Positions 1-12,053 are shown, counted from the first letter of the stretch. The stretch is DNA of 64,000 nt from Plantago major (GCA_026545765.1 CM048841.1:105311542-105375541); one strand, 5' to 3'. Made by a program: numbers and translations. The notes: a model not told the origin generated them from the sequence alone.

Positions 1-1894
1 TGCTACCTTCACGTTCCTGTGTCTGGCTTTAATGGCGGATACCTGCCAGAATAGGATTGGAGCAATTGAAAGTTAGCATCACAATCTTACAAGTCCGTTG
101 TAAAGAGGCTGTTTCACATCTAACTAAAGATATGATAAAGTTCGGATCCTATTTGCCATACAACTAAAGGTCTTTTGAAGTTCGGAACTAAAAGCTCCAT
201 TGAACTCCTGTTTGTCTCATAGAAAAAAATCTTAAAGGTATTCTTTAGAAAACTATGTTAAAATTGTATGCGAAACGGTCCGTAATTATTTTTATCACAC
301 TAACTTTGATTATGAATGGTTTAAACTTTAAAGATATTGTTTCTTTCACTTTGCTATTAAAATTTTCACTTCCCAACATATATTTGAATCACTTTCAAAA
401 TCAAAGTTTCAACCTAAAATTAGAAAGTTCACCTCGTAGGTTGTTAAATCCATTAGATGTGATATTAACCTCCCATGGTATTTTAATAATGAAATAGCCG
501 TTTAAATCTCATGATATAAACATGTGGACATTATATGTATATAATTTCCGTCTAACCGAAAGAAAATTAACAACGTGCAGAGAGACAAGGGTGGGATAGG
601 AACAAACTCCGTTTAGAGCAGTTTTTTGTGTCTTTACTCATCGATATCTCTACTAGTGAGTGCACACCGCACTGAGCGTGGTGTCAAATATACTCTATAA
701 TATCACGTGAGTATTTGTTATAAAGACATTTAATATAATTTCATAGAAATACATCTTATAAACTCACAAAAATTTATGGGAAATATCAAGTAAAAAAGAA
801 CGTCCTCTAGAGATGGGAACATATATAGAGACAGACTTATGTTATCAGAAAAATCATCTATGTAATTAATCAAAACGTCTATGTATTTAATAAAATGTAT
901 TCTTTTTAAATATGAAAGCACAAATGTTGAGAACATTGACGTATTGGTTAATAAAACCGATGGTTTTCTTGACAACATAGGTTCGTCTATATATACGTGA
1001 TCTATAGACCATCTATGAAGAGACTTTCTTAATAAAAAGATCAGAGTTTTTTTACTTAATAACGTCAATGTTTTACATTAAATAAATATATTTTGTAAGA
1101 AAACATATTAAAATTGTGTATTAAATCACCAATGTGCACAATACACATACCAATTATAAGTCGGATTTTATCTAACAATGAAATGAATAAGAAATCGAAA
1201 TTAAGTTTGCAACAATTTCCAATAAAGAGTGGGAAGAAACCTTTACATTTTATCTAATTACAACATTAGAACAAATTTGACAAGAAACTCCTTTGGATGA
1301 GGGTAAAGTTTAAGATTCATTAATGACAAATTGGTCCATTCACTTGGTACCAAAACTTGATAGCATCCTCTCTTATAATAAATAAATAAATAAATAAATA
1401 AATATAAATAAATAAATAAACTTATAAAATTCAGAATAAAAGAACAAAAGTTAAGCTGAAATCAAACAAATTCAGCAACTTAAATAGTCGGTAGTCTACA
1501 GTAAATTTCTCCCATAATTAAACAAGATGAACTACAATTAGGTGTCATTTTCACATCTTAACAATCTCAAATCTAGCTAGCCAGACATCCCCATTCATGT
1601 TTTAAATGCTTACAAATGATATATCTAAACCAACCATATTTATTTATGATAAATAAAACTTGAAAACAATATATGATGTGTTTATTGAGGTCAAGTCAAT
1701 TTTTTAAGATACCTACGGGTATAAATTAGGAGTTACATTTAATTTGCTTACAAAGATAAAAATAATTAAACCCAAACTTTCCAAACATGTAATTTATTTA
1801 TGCCCGAAATGAAAAGAAAACATACTCCACGTGTCAATTCGAGTTAAGTTTTTAGTTTTTAGAATTCGAAATCATATTTTTCTTTTCTTCATAC
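1..1894. other. Intergenic AT-rich DNA, no gene recognised
   Basis: This stretch lies downstream of the orphan GH18 exon, where its second exon should be. I looked on the minus strand for the GH18 core (a D-G-I-D-I-D-Y-E type motif) and did not find it. A short (AAAT)n microsatellite lies at about 1378-1420. The 730-1068 segment resembles 42769-43086 in composition and weakly in translated pattern, so both may be fragments of one dispersed repeat. Confidence 0.5.
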
Positions 1895-2179
1895 CTGAGA
1901 AGGACCAAGATTTTCAGAGTCCCAGTAGACACCAAAATTGCCATTAGCCGGTCGTGGAGTTTTCCCATCTGTGTAATCAATGGCGAACGAGAGTATGAAG
2001 TGGAAATCCACCTTCTCATTCACCGGCACATCGGTAAATTTCACATCATTGAATTCTGCTCCTATGTATTCTCTGAACACCTTTCTTTCTCCAGCTCCTT
2101 CCGTTCCAGCAATACTGCTGATTAGTACTAGTATTAACTGGATAATAGGAGCAGATATTTTCACCTTTGATGAAGACAT
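1895..2179 (-). pseudogene. Orphan first exon of a GH18 chitinase-like gene
   Basis: The 95 codons match exon 1 of the intact gene at 7020-8010. They comprise a hydrophobic signal peptide (about residues 1-28), then [29 protein letters not shown] and PRPANG-VYWDS blocks that form the first strands of a GH18 barrel. The exon ends at CAG followed by donor GTATGA (GT at 1894-1893), in the same position and phase as the intact gene. No second exon with the catalytic motif follows in the 1.9 kb before the window edge. The gene is therefore truncated, or the second exon lies beyond the window after a long intron. Enzyme activity is not expected from this exon alone. Confidence 0.8.
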
Positions 2180-2225
2180 TTTTATATTATTGTTTCTTTT
2201 ACTGATTCTTCAACTGATAAGTGGT

Positions 2226-2575
2226 GCTGGGTATTTATAATGGATAAAAATCGCATCTTTTGTGGCTTGATTCACGGCGTGTTTTGTATTCATTTGATGG
2301 CGAAGTAGTTGTTGTCTTGTCTGTGGAATGTGTGAATTTGAATGTTGGACCACTTAGTGATGTTAGCTTCAGCAGCTAAAGCCGAAAGGTTTCATAGTTA
2401 TTTAAGTTTAACCCTTGGTTTTGCCTTTTGGTGTTGGGGATGGAGACAAAAATGTGTTTAATCAAGATTTAAGATGTTTATGTTTGAATAATGTAGGGAC
2501 GCTCCTGTCTTTAGTATTGTTTGTCATTGATTTAATCTTTAGAAAACGCAGAACATAAAGGGGTTGAAACGGGCA
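2226..2575 (-). repeat. GH18 promoter-region repeat, copy 1
   Basis: This is the upstream region of the orphan exon. On the plus strand it carries the ordered blocks GCTGGGTATTTATAATGG, GTATTCATTTG, TAGTTGTTGTCTTGTCTG, ACTTAGTGATGTTA, GCCGAAAGGTTT, TTATTTAAGTTTAAC and GGGACGCTCCTGTCTT. The same blocks in the same order recur at 3205-3555, and in part at 4012-4250 and 4550-4760. Confidence 0.7.
2232..2239 (-). promoter_or_regulatory. TATA box of the orphan GH18 exon
   Basis: TATAAATA on the minus strand lies 53 bp upstream of the ATG at 2179. The spacing suits a plant core promoter with a short leader, so the promoter looks intact although the gene is not. Confidence 0.55.
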
Positions 2576-3204
2576 AATATGATAAGTGTGATAATCCGGG
2601 ACTCCGGGTTCTTGGGGGTGATGTTTAATGCTGAACGGGTCAAGATATGTTTTTTTACGATTTTTAAAATTAGTGAGAAGCTAATAGTACTTGTACAAGT
2701 AGTCATGGTTATGAAAATTATTAGCTTGCTTAGGTTTTTATACGCTCCTGATGAAATTCAGCTGTATATCTGTATGGGAACTCAGACGAGATTGAGAAGC
2801 TTGGAGATTTAATGGGTGCAGTATCTGACAACATGCGGTGGGTTTTGGATATCTTGATTGCTAGAGAAACCAGTGATGATTGGTAAAAATATGGGTGGAT
2901 TAGAAGGAATCTGTTTAGTTGTGTTTTCATTCAACGATACTAACTACTGCATGTGCCTTGTAGTATGCCTTTTCTGCTCGAAATAATTACTCAGGCTTGG
3001 AAGCCAGTTGGACCTGGACATAACTGTGGTATAGTTCATATGCAACACGATGCTGCAAAGCACGCCACTTTTTCTATGCACCACTTTGTGTCTCGGTTAG
3101 TGATTTAAGATCACCATGTCTTTTCTGTAAAAACAAATTTACCCTGGGTCATTTCTTTACTTCAGAAGAACTACTCGGTGTTATTGTTTCTTTAATATTA
3201 CATG

Positions 3205-3555
3205 TTGCTGGGTCTTCACATGGATAGATTGCACGTAGATGTATATGATTCCTATTGCATGTCTATGGCTTTTGTATTCATTTGTTGATGTAGTAGTTGT
3301 TGTCTTGTCTGTGGAACGTTTGAATATGAATCTTCGACTACTTAGTGATGTTAACTTCAGAAGCTAGAGCCGAAAGGTTTTCATTGTTATTTAAGTTTAA
3401 CAGTTGAACTTTCCTTTTGGTGTTGGAGTGAAGACAAAAATTGTGTTATCACAATCAGCTGTTTATGTTTGAATATTGTTAGGGACGCTCCTGTCTTCAT
3501 CATTGTTTTTCTTCGGTTTAATATTTAGGAAAAAAGAACATAGATCAGCCAAAAC
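3205..3555 (-). repeat. GH18 promoter-region repeat, copy 2
   Basis: The same block order as copy 1 is seen (GCTGGGTCTTCACATGGAT, TTGTATTCATTTG, TAGTTGTTGTCTTGTCTG, CTTAGTGATGTTAACTTC, GCCGAAAGG, GGGACGCTCCTGTCTTC). It is about 1 kb from copy 1. No GH18 exon follows it, so only the promoter-proximal DNA of this duplicate survives. Confidence 0.7.
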
Positions 3556-4011
3556 GGGTGACAGGATAAGATAAATGATCTGAGTCACCTCGGATTCTTG
3601 GGAGATGTTTAAAGAACAGCAAGGAGTAAAGATGGAAGGAAGAGAGAATGCCTTTGAACAACTCTACGGAAGCTAAGGCAGACTCATGCACTCGAGTACT
3701 TCTACTCTCTAAAATAGGAGTACTAAACGGTGCAAGATATGTTGTTTCAAAGATTTAAAATTAGTAATGATACAGTTTCTCACGCATTGTTTCTGAAAAT
3801 GTTTGGCTGCCTGTCATCACTTTTCTTGCATTTTGGGAAGAGTTTGTCTTTTTTAAACAGCAATCCTCTAGAAAATACCTGGCACAGCTTCTCCGTTTAG
3901 TACAACACTGCTGCTTAGTACATAACAATGTACGCAGATATTTTTTTATTCAGCATTGAAGAAAAATGTATGCCTTACGTAGTTTTGTATTCAAGCATCG
4001 AATGTTGTCGG

Positions 4012-4250
4012 GTCTTTATATGGATAAATTACATGTAGGTGATCATGTGATTTATAATGCATTTCTATGGTTGTCGTATTCATTGTTTATGTAGTAGTTG
4101 TTGTTGTCTTGTTTGTGGAAGTTTCACTTTGGACTACTTTGTCAATTAACATCAGAGGTTTGTGCTGAAAGGTTCTCATAGTTATTTAAGTTTCAGTGTT
4201 TGGATATACTCTTTGGTTTTTGAGAATGAAACAAAGTTTGTATTGTCACG
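4012..4250 (-). repeat. GH18 promoter-region repeat, copy 3 (partial)
   Basis: It keeps GTCGGGTCTTTATATGGAT, GTATTCATTG, GTAGTAGTTGTTGTTGTC, TTGTTTGTGGAAG, GCTGAAAGGTTCTCATAG and TTATTTAAGTTTCA in the same order as copies 1 and 2. A weaker fourth copy follows at about 4550-4760 (TTCATTTGTTTATGTAGG, GTCATAGTTATATGACTTTA). Confidence 0.55.
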
Positions 4251-4760
4251 GAAAAATGTTCGAATTCAAAAAATGTTATGACCACCCACCCTCCTGACTT
4301 TAGCAGTGCTCTTTAGAGTAAAGAACACATAGTGGCAGAAACGCGTAATAAAATAAATGTATAGGAAAGACATGCAATGTAAAGAATAGGAAAGATATAG
4401 TATTATTGTTGATGAAAGCATGTTTTCGTGATTGTTAAATTCTGCTTCTCTTTTGTCACGTTGAAGCGGGAAACTATAGGACCATGCATTCAGATTAAGA
4501 TTCCTTTTGGTTCGGTTGTGTTTGATATGCATCTTTGATTCTTTGTCTTTGGACCCTGTGAGTTTTGTTTATTCATTTGTTTATGTAGGAATTTTGAAAC
4601 TTGGACCACCTTCTGAATTCTGATGTTTAACTCCATATACTAGGCTGATATATGGTCATAGTTATATGACTTTAAAGTTTGAACATTTCTTTCTGCTATT
4701 GGGAAACCAGACTAGTGTAACATGAAATGTGCATTATTAGAAAAAGGTTTTAATTTTGAA

Positions 4761-7019
4761 TAATGTTAGAGACACTAGCAGGATGGGCGCTATACTAAAT
4801 ATTTTACATGCATGTTACAATGTATTATATGCAGTAGTAACAATATGCATAAATACTCTACTCAAGTTAAAGATTCAAGTCATAATATTTATATTCATGA
4901 TAAGAGGTCACTGGTCTTGAGGCAAAATCAACAAAAGCTAAGCAATTTGTAAGTGTGAATCTTGTTGGCGATGGGAAGGGAATGGTGGGAGGAGAGGGCG
5001 AATGAAACTTGAAAGGGAAGTAGTACCAATAATACCACCACTGTGTGTGTAGCGGTTGTGTGAGTGAAAGAAAAGAAACGGGATCTTCTTATTTTGCTAG
5101 GTTTAGTATTGGAATTCAACTCTGAAATGCAGAAACTAGCTTAATTTGCTAAAGCGGCTGCAGCCTTAAACCCCTAGGCTACAGAGCGCCCATAGCAGTA
5201 CATGGCCACTCCATGCTACCGCTATTGCTAACTATGTTAATACCAGCGAAAGGGGTTTGTTTGTCCTTGGTCTAATATTTTTTTGGTGTGTTTGTATGTG
5301 TGGTTGGGGGGCATAAAGCAATCAAAATGTGCAGTAAATTTATCAAAAAGTATGGTTGATTAAGAATTGGTTTTCCTCAAAGACTAACTGGGCATGAATG
5401 AATACATGTTTGCATAGGAAATAAAAGGTTATTATACTTTTAAAATTGAAATTCATCAATGTTATTTATGGAGATTCATCCTTAGATGAAAGCAAATTCT
5501 AACTCAAATAGGTGAGTCAGATGACAATAGGCATGGAGTTATTTTGTGAATCTATCGATTGGTAGAGATGTTATCATACTACTGATGATATGTAAATTGT
5601 CAGTTGGTCAGATGGAACTTGTGTATGTGATTCATATATATACTAACAGGCAATTCTGGTTAGGAGATGAGCAAGACCACTGCCGGAAGATGTGCCTGTG
5701 TTGGGAAAGGTCGAACGTACTTGTTTGGTGCCTGAGGATGTTAGGTTAGGCCTTTGTCAACTTCTTTGTGAGATTTTCTTGATGATTCTGCTTGGATAAG
5801 AATGGGTTGGAAAAACATTTGACAAGAATAAGATTCTGTTGATCTTAATAGAGTTGAGTCCTAATAAAATCCAAAAAGTTTGAAATTTTGACAGTAGAAT
5901 TTCATGAAGACTGTGATTTGCTTAAAATGGCAGAGGACTCGATGATATTCCAAATTACCAACCTAGCTGAGTGTTTACTTTCCATGTGCTTCTTCCTAAT
6001 GTATAAATAAGTAGTTGCATTCCTTTCTTCGCATGAATATAGTATGTGCTCTTATAGTATGGGTTGATCTACACATAATGCATCCGGTGTTTCATCCGGT
6101 TCTAAAATGAGGAAAAGCATTAATGTCTTTCTCCTCTATGTTTTCTTCTTTCCATGGATTCACAAACCCCCCATAAACTACCAATGTCCCAAGGGCCCAA
6201 ACCCCCAAGCCCAAGGAAATACTCCTGATGGCGAGAATGATAGTTATGTGCATAATGGAGTCTCTTTTAGTTATATGACAAACAGGCCTTTTCAGGGCAA
6301 ACTTGGACTCTGGTCATTCTCTTTCAGTTAGCCAATGATAGGTTCTTTGCTGGTTTATTTTATATATTGTTGTCTACATAATATTGATATGATTGCTGTC
6401 TGTTATCTCTTGTGCTGCATTAGGGAAAAATTTATCTTGCATGAATGAAATCTTCTAGAAATTTGATCAGCCTTGAGTTTTTTTCTGGGTTTGTTTGAAT
6501 AGTTATAATTTTTTATAGTATTATTTATTTTCATATTTGCTTCACCGTGGAGGTTAACCATTTTCGCTCTTGCTCTGAAACGATTTCTATTGCTTGTGCA
6601 TGTTCATCTGACTCATCTTATCAAGCTAGTTACCTTTTGTATCCATATGGCCTTCATTTATCTTTTGGTGATTCCCATTACCAAGGCCTTAGTGTAGCTT
6701 AAATTGTGTGTAAGAATCATTTGCTTAACTCTTGGATTTTCTTTAAACAATTCAGGTGAAAATTCACTTTTCCTATAGAGGTTTTCTTCTACTTTAAAGT
6801 CTGCAGAATCGAATTCCACAGAATTTTGAAATGACCTGATTAATCTTATAAACCGGAACTAGTGGCGGATTTTGCCTAAAAAATCAGAAACTTACTAATT
6901 AATAAGCGAAACCGCAAAGTTTATTACATGAAAGAACGTTTCGGATTATTAAACCGGGATTCTTAAAACTTCTCTGTTTCCCTATAGATGTGAGTAGTTA
7001 AAAGCAGATAGCATCACCA
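4761..7019. other. Spacer between GH18 units, no gene recognised
   Basis: No conserved coding unit is visible. A short ORF at 6107-6331 has no recognisable domain. At about 5140-5195 the minus strand carries a tRNA-A-box-like stretch (TAGCCTAGGGG) but no clear B box, so a SINE head is possible but unproven. Confidence 0.4.
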
Positions 7020-8010
7020 TCAGTGATTGGCTAAGAAACCCTGAGATTGTCTTTCATACTTGAAATTAGCCTTTTTAGAGTCATCTGCAGACCAAATAAA
7101 GATCCCATGAAGCTTCCCTTGCTGGCTTAAAGTGCTACATGCAGTTAAGAATCCGTCAGCTGGTGTTAAACCACCACTTCCATCTGTTGCAAAACTCGTC
7201 AAAATCTTCCCTCCATCATAGTTATTGCTTTGTTCATCAAAATGCTTTAGAAACTGAGAGACACTCTTGTCACCGTAAGCATAGAATTGGAAATTCACAT
7301 AGTCTATTAGGTGGCCATACTTACTCCACAATGCTAAATAATGTGGTTGGACTGAATCATCATCATAGGGTGCAATTGAAATAGATGAAACAATTTCATT
7401 TTGTTTGAGGTAGTATGACAGTTTTCCTATGCATTCCGCAAACGTTTCTGGATCAGCATGAAAATGTTCGTAATCTATGTCTATGCCATCCAAATTGTAT
7501 TCACTCACTATATGTTTTATTGAGTTTATAGCATTTGAAACCCAGGAATGGACTGATTCGGGATCAAAGAAGACTTTGTGTTTGTTGTCACCTATCGTGT
7601 CACCTGCAAGACTCATGACTACTTTAACATTGGAGTGTTTGTCCTTGATTGAAGAAACCTGAGAATACAGATTAAATTTTCAAGGTATGTTTTGTAACTA
7701 CTGGAGTATGCTTATTTTACTGGGATGAAGGGAATACCTGAGCAGGGTTGAGATTTCCAGAATCCCAGTAGACACGGAAATCACCATTTGTTGGGCGTGG
7801 GGTTTCTTCACCTGTGTAATCAATGGCAAATGCAAGAATAAAGTGAAATGTTACGTCTGGATTGATCGGGACATCCGTGAATTTTACATTGTTGCCCTCA
7901 GCTCCTATATATTCCCTGAAGAGCCTCTCTGGTGCTGAGTGGATTAGTGCAAGATTTATTAGTAGAAAATGAAGAACAAGAAGAGATGTCTTGAGTTTTG
8001 ATGGAATCAT
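7020..8010 (-). CDS. GH18 chitinase-like protein (chitinase 2-like/narbonin-related), complete
   Basis: Two exons, 8010..7738 and 7658..7020, join in phase 0 (CAG then GTATTC; TCTCAG acceptor) and encode 303 residues. Residues 1-25 are a hydrophobic signal peptide ending near HSA, so the protein should be secreted. FREYIGAE and [12 protein letters not shown] form the first barrel strands. [10 protein letters not shown] is the family's S-x-G strand. [11 protein letters not shown] at about 147-157 is the complete GH18 DxxDxDxE signature, with E155 as the expected proton donor. The length fits plant chitinase 2-like proteins of about 300 residues. Members cleave chitin or related N-acetylglucosamine polymers, but narbonin-like relatives are inactive storage proteins; the intact catalytic triad favours an enzyme here. 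A truncated paralogue lies 5 kb downstream on the same strand. Confidence 0.9.
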
Positions 8011-8060
8011 GTTTTGTGCACTGCTATTCTTTCTGAGTTGAGCTGGATAAAGGGTGGGTT

Positions 8061-8070
8061 ATTATATGAT
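8061..8070 (-). promoter_or_regulatory. Weak TATA-like element of the GH18 gene
   Basis: The minus strand reads ATCATATAAT about 55 bp upstream of the ATG at 8010, the same spacing as the TATA box of the truncated paralogue. The match is weaker than TATAAATA there. Confidence 0.35.
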
Positions 8071-10272
8071 CTGAATACATCACTTTCATCCGTATATTTT
8101 GTGCCGTTCAATTTAGATGATTTCTACAGTGCATATCTAGTCTTTGGATTCTATTGTGCTCGTATTCATTTGTTAATGCTATCAACGTTTTCTTGTTTGA
8201 AGAAAGGTTGAATTCGAAAACTGACCGACTTCTCTTCTTGTTGATGGTCATTTCGGATTCAGAGGGTTTGTTCTTGGTTCATCTGTCTATTGCCGAATAA
8301 GCTCATTGTTAAGTACTTGAATCTGAGTTTGTTTTCTTGTTGAGAATCAAGACAAAGAAGTGTGATTGTGTGTGTGTGAGTGATATCACCAACTACGTTG
8401 GAGTCTGGATAAGTTTCTGTCCTTAATATCAAAAGAACTTATTTGTCTGTGGTCCAGATTCAAGGAAAGAATTTGTATGATTGCCAAATCCAGCCAGCCA
8501 AGAAACGTTAAATTTACATTGTTAAGTTAACCCTGATGGATAATTCTACTACTTCAACAGATGGTTTAGTGAGTTTTCCAGTTATTTACCTGCTTTACAC
8601 AAGAATCTATGAGACTACAACGCGTTAAAACATTCATGAGCAATACGCCACTTCCTCAAGTTTCCTCTTCCCTACGGCACGTAATACATCCTGATGCTTT
8701 AAGTTTTGTATATACGATAGTTATACCACGTGCATTATATATATCATTAAACACATTCAAACACAAAAGGCACCACGTCATGTTTGTAAGGTAGAAAAAA
8801 CCAATTACAATCATGAAAACTAACACTTTTAAAAAGAGTTGAGGAGTAATGTAACGCCCCTAAAGTTTCAGATACTTTAATGGGATTGAAAACGCTATGC
8901 TTAAACGGGTTTCATTTTTAATAATCGATCTCCCAAACATAGACTATTATACATAAAGATAATATACAAAATTGGACAGCAGCAGATCCTTGTGAACGAT
9001 CAGCCTTCACCCGTCGTAGTCGCACCGAACCCGAAACGTGAACCATGACAGCAAACAAGTCCATGACCCATTCAATGTATCACAGTAGCATACATGTAAA
9101 CATGAAGATTTTATAGACGAATTGTTTGTTGGTAGTTCTGAGAAGTCTTAAAACTGGAACAGAAAGGAACTGTAGAACAGCAATATAGAGAAGGATATAG
9201 TACAGAAGCAGAAGGAGTAGCAGCAACTGTACTGATTTGCAAAGTGAAGAATCACACTATTATTTTTGCCTCATCTGATTTAATCTGGATTCATTAAAAC
9301 ACTTGATCCGACCACACGTATAGATGATAGATGTGTCTGTTGATGCAATGACAACGTTTTAATGTCCCTGTTAGGAACTGAAAATTAGGACCATTTGCTA
9401 CAGTTACTACTCACTGTAGACAGAAACAAATATTACAAGTATATATGAAACAAAAGGAAAAATTCCATCATTAATTACTCCATTTTAATGCAAACAGTTT
9501 TTAGATTTAAGAGACTAAAAAAAGTGGAATCTTGGGGGAAATCAAGAACGCAACTGTATTGCTCTCTAACAGTAATACTGTTACTGGAAAAACTTTTTTT
9601 TGGTCATAATTGATTAGGGAATTGAAGCTCCATGTATCTAGTGGATAAAAGGAAAGATTCTAATAACAGAGTTGAGTATAAGGGTGCACAATAAAATGGT
9701 CAGAATTGCATTAACTCAAAAGAACAGATTAACAGGAATGGATCTGGAATTCAAAAAAAATTGAGCTTGCTTGCTCGGTTGCTCCTGGTTCAGAGTGTTC
9801 AAAATCCAACTTGAAGATGCAAAAATCGCACTCTCAACCAATTCTTGGCGTGTATGCTGCTGGAGGGATTGGCAACTAAAATTAGTAGTATATCGTTGGG
9901 TCTAAAAGTTGGAAGTTTTAAGTTTGCAGTGATAGGTATTGACGGTTAGATCCGGGCTTCAACTGGTCATCAATTAACCGAACAAACACACAAATCATTT
10001 AATAGGTATAGGTCATCATAAACACAACGAACAAGAAAATAACAAGAACTTTGTATCCATGACGTTCACAGTGCTAAAGAGCACAAACAATCTATCTACG
10101 AAACTTTCTCAAACCAAATCTAGTTACACTTGAGCAATCAGAATAGTTAATCTAGGTAGACCTCTAACAATCATCTTTCATAACAATATAACTAAAGAAG
10201 TACATATGTGGTGTTGATATAGAAACTAGGAAGCCTAATCCAACCTAATGTAGACGGGTCAAACCCATAGTG
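8071..10272. other. Upstream intergenic region of the GH18 gene
   Basis: No gene is recognised. The first 150 bp share a few blocks with the repeated GH18 promoter region (CTCGTATTCATTTGTTAATG near 8160). The rest is AT-rich without a convincing ORF, RNA gene or bounded element. Confidence 0.4.
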
Positions 10273-10689
10273 TGATGCAGCGTGCGTGGCTAAAGACAGG
10301 AACAATAAATTCAAAACTTGTTGATTCAAAAGAATACCAAGAATTGACTCAAAACTCGTTAATTCGACGGAATACCGAGAATTGATAGATCAAGATTCGT
10401 TGATTCACAGGAATACCGAAAATTGACATATTTGGAGGAACACCTCTATTTTTCATATAATATCTCAAAACTCCTTTTTCTAACAATAACCAACCAAGTG
10501 CTTAAATATAAAATCCCTAACCAACTAAAAGAAAAAATACCAAATCCTAATTAACTAAGAAAAAGGAAAATACCAAATCCTTATTAACTAAGAAAAAGGA
10601 AATATACCAAATCCTAATTAAATAAGAAAAATAAAATATAACAGAAAAATAATAAACTAAAATAATTTGACGTCATTCGTTCCACATCA
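10273..10689 (-). repeat. 3' LTR of the 1.8-kb element
   Basis: 417 bp, starting TGATG and ending CATCA on the plus strand. It lacks one of the tandem ~33-bp units (ACTCGTTGATTCAACGGAAT type) present in the other LTR, which explains the length difference. Confidence 0.8.
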
Positions 10690-11440
10690 TTCTCTCCAGG
10701 GCAGAAAAGATTCGTCCTCGAATCATAAGCTGCGTCATCATCAGCTGAAGAATCACATACAAAACCAAACATTGTGGAAACACATACCAAACATCCACAA
10801 GTCTAAACAATTCCCTAGCCGGGTCATTCTTTCTTCTGTCAAACACATGTCGGGCGTTGCAAATAAACTCTAACATACATGGGTGTATGTAATGCTTGTA
10901 ACTCTTGTCTTGCATGTTAACTATGTGGATCATGGCAAAGCCATCTATCTCCCCCAGTGATAGAAGCCAGAATGGGTTTTGGAAGTGTCGATACACTTTT
11001 TGATCATCTTTGTGTTCATCATGCACCTCTGGTTTTGCACCAAAAGATCCGGACAACTCAGGCATCTTCAATTTTACTTCACTAACTTGGATCCCAGATG
11101 ACAGAGAATAATTATTTGTTGTAGAGATAAGTAAATCTCGTACAAGAAATCTTTTTCTATCTTCTAGTTCTTCCTCGTCCCAAACAATAACAATATCATT
11201 CTAGTCCTCACTACCATTTCCCTCCGGGTAGTCATCCCAAATAGGAGACTCTTTCCAGTTCGTCTTGCAACAATGTTCCTCAGTGATGAACAATTGCTCA
11301 ATTCCATCTTGACAATTGTCACACAAGAAAGTCATAAATCGGATCATAGTGATCCAGGAATCTGCTGCTTGACGGCGCACAAGATTTGACCTTTCAAACC
11401 TGATTAGATTCCGATCTCCACCATTCAGATTCAAGGCCAA
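10673..11440 (-). pseudogene. ORF of unknown function inside the small LTR element
   Basis: A 256-codon frame opens with MALNLNGGDRNLIRFERSN at 11440 and runs through the whole interior into the downstream LTR, broken by a single in-frame TAG at 11204-11202. It is rich in Cys, His and acidic residues (CDNCQDGIEQL, TEEHCC, NDIVIVWDEEELEDRKRF, PVFRHFQ-like segment, then DVWYVFPQCLVLYVILQL). I recognise no capsid, zinc-knuckle, protease or polymerase motif. It may be a degenerate gag, or a sequence acquired by the element. Function is unknown. Confidence 0.45.
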
Positions 11441-11598
11441 CGAGTTGTCTTGGTTTGATCAAAATTTCATGACGATCCAATGGCTGAATCAACGGGAAAC
11501 TCCGTTTTACTCAGACTGCGCTGTGCTGTCAATGCTATACGAAAATTGTCTTTTCTTCACAAAAATCGGCCCAGATCACCTGGAATATGATACCAATC

Positions 11599-12053
11599 TG
11601 ATGCAGCGTGCGTGGTTGGATACAAGAAGGATAAACTCAAAAATCGTTGATTCAAAAGAATACCGAGAATTGAATCAAAACTCGTTGATTCAACAGAATA
11701 CCGAGAATTGAATCAAAACTCGTTGATTCAACGGAATACCGAGAATTGATGGATCAAGATTCGTTAATTCACGGAAATACCGAAAATTGACAGATTTGGA
11801 GGAAACACCTCTATTTTTCATATAATATCTCAAAACTCCTTTTTCTAACAATAACCAACCAAGTGCTTAAATATAAAATCCCTAACCAACTAAAAGGAAA
11901 ATACTAAATCCTAATTAACTAAGAAAAATGAAAATATCAAATCCTTATTAACTAAGAAAAAGGAAATATACCAAATCCTAATTAAATAAGAAAAAGAAAA
12001 TATAACAGAAAAATAATAAACTAAAATAATTTGACGCCTTTCGTTCCACATCA
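11599..12053 (-). repeat. 5' LTR of the 1.8-kb element
   Basis: 455 bp. It contains three tandem near-identical units of about 33 bp (ATACCGAGAATTGA followed by ATCAAAACTCGTTGATTCAA) at its start; the partner LTR has fewer. Confidence 0.8.

Larger units (their letters stand above)
10273..12053 (-). mobile_element. Small non-autonomous LTR retrotransposon (1.8 kb)
   Basis: Direct LTRs at 10273-10689 and 11599-12053 begin TGATGCAGCG and end CCACATCA. The element is flanked by the 5-bp target duplication TAGTG (10268-10272 and 12054-12058). Orientation is minus. After the upstream LTR comes a primer-binding-site-like TTGGTATCATAT (initiator-Met tRNA type, only the first part matching). Before the downstream LTR lies a purine tract CCCTGGAGAGAA. 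No protease, integrase or reverse transcriptase is present in the 909-bp interior, so it depends on other elements for movement. Size and structure fit a LARD/TRIM-like derivative, probably of a Ty3-type element. Confidence 0.85.

Noticed and set aside
730..1068. ORF resembling 42769-43086
   Set aside because: Both are low-complexity and the match is weak; likely pieces of a dispersed repeat rather than genes.
5140..5195. Possible tRNA or SINE head on the minus strand (TAGCCTAGGGG)
   Set aside because: No convincing B box or target duplication could be found, so it was left out as a feature.
6107..6331. 74-codon ORF with hydrophobic start
   Set aside because: No family resemblance, and no promoter, splice or repeat structure supports it.
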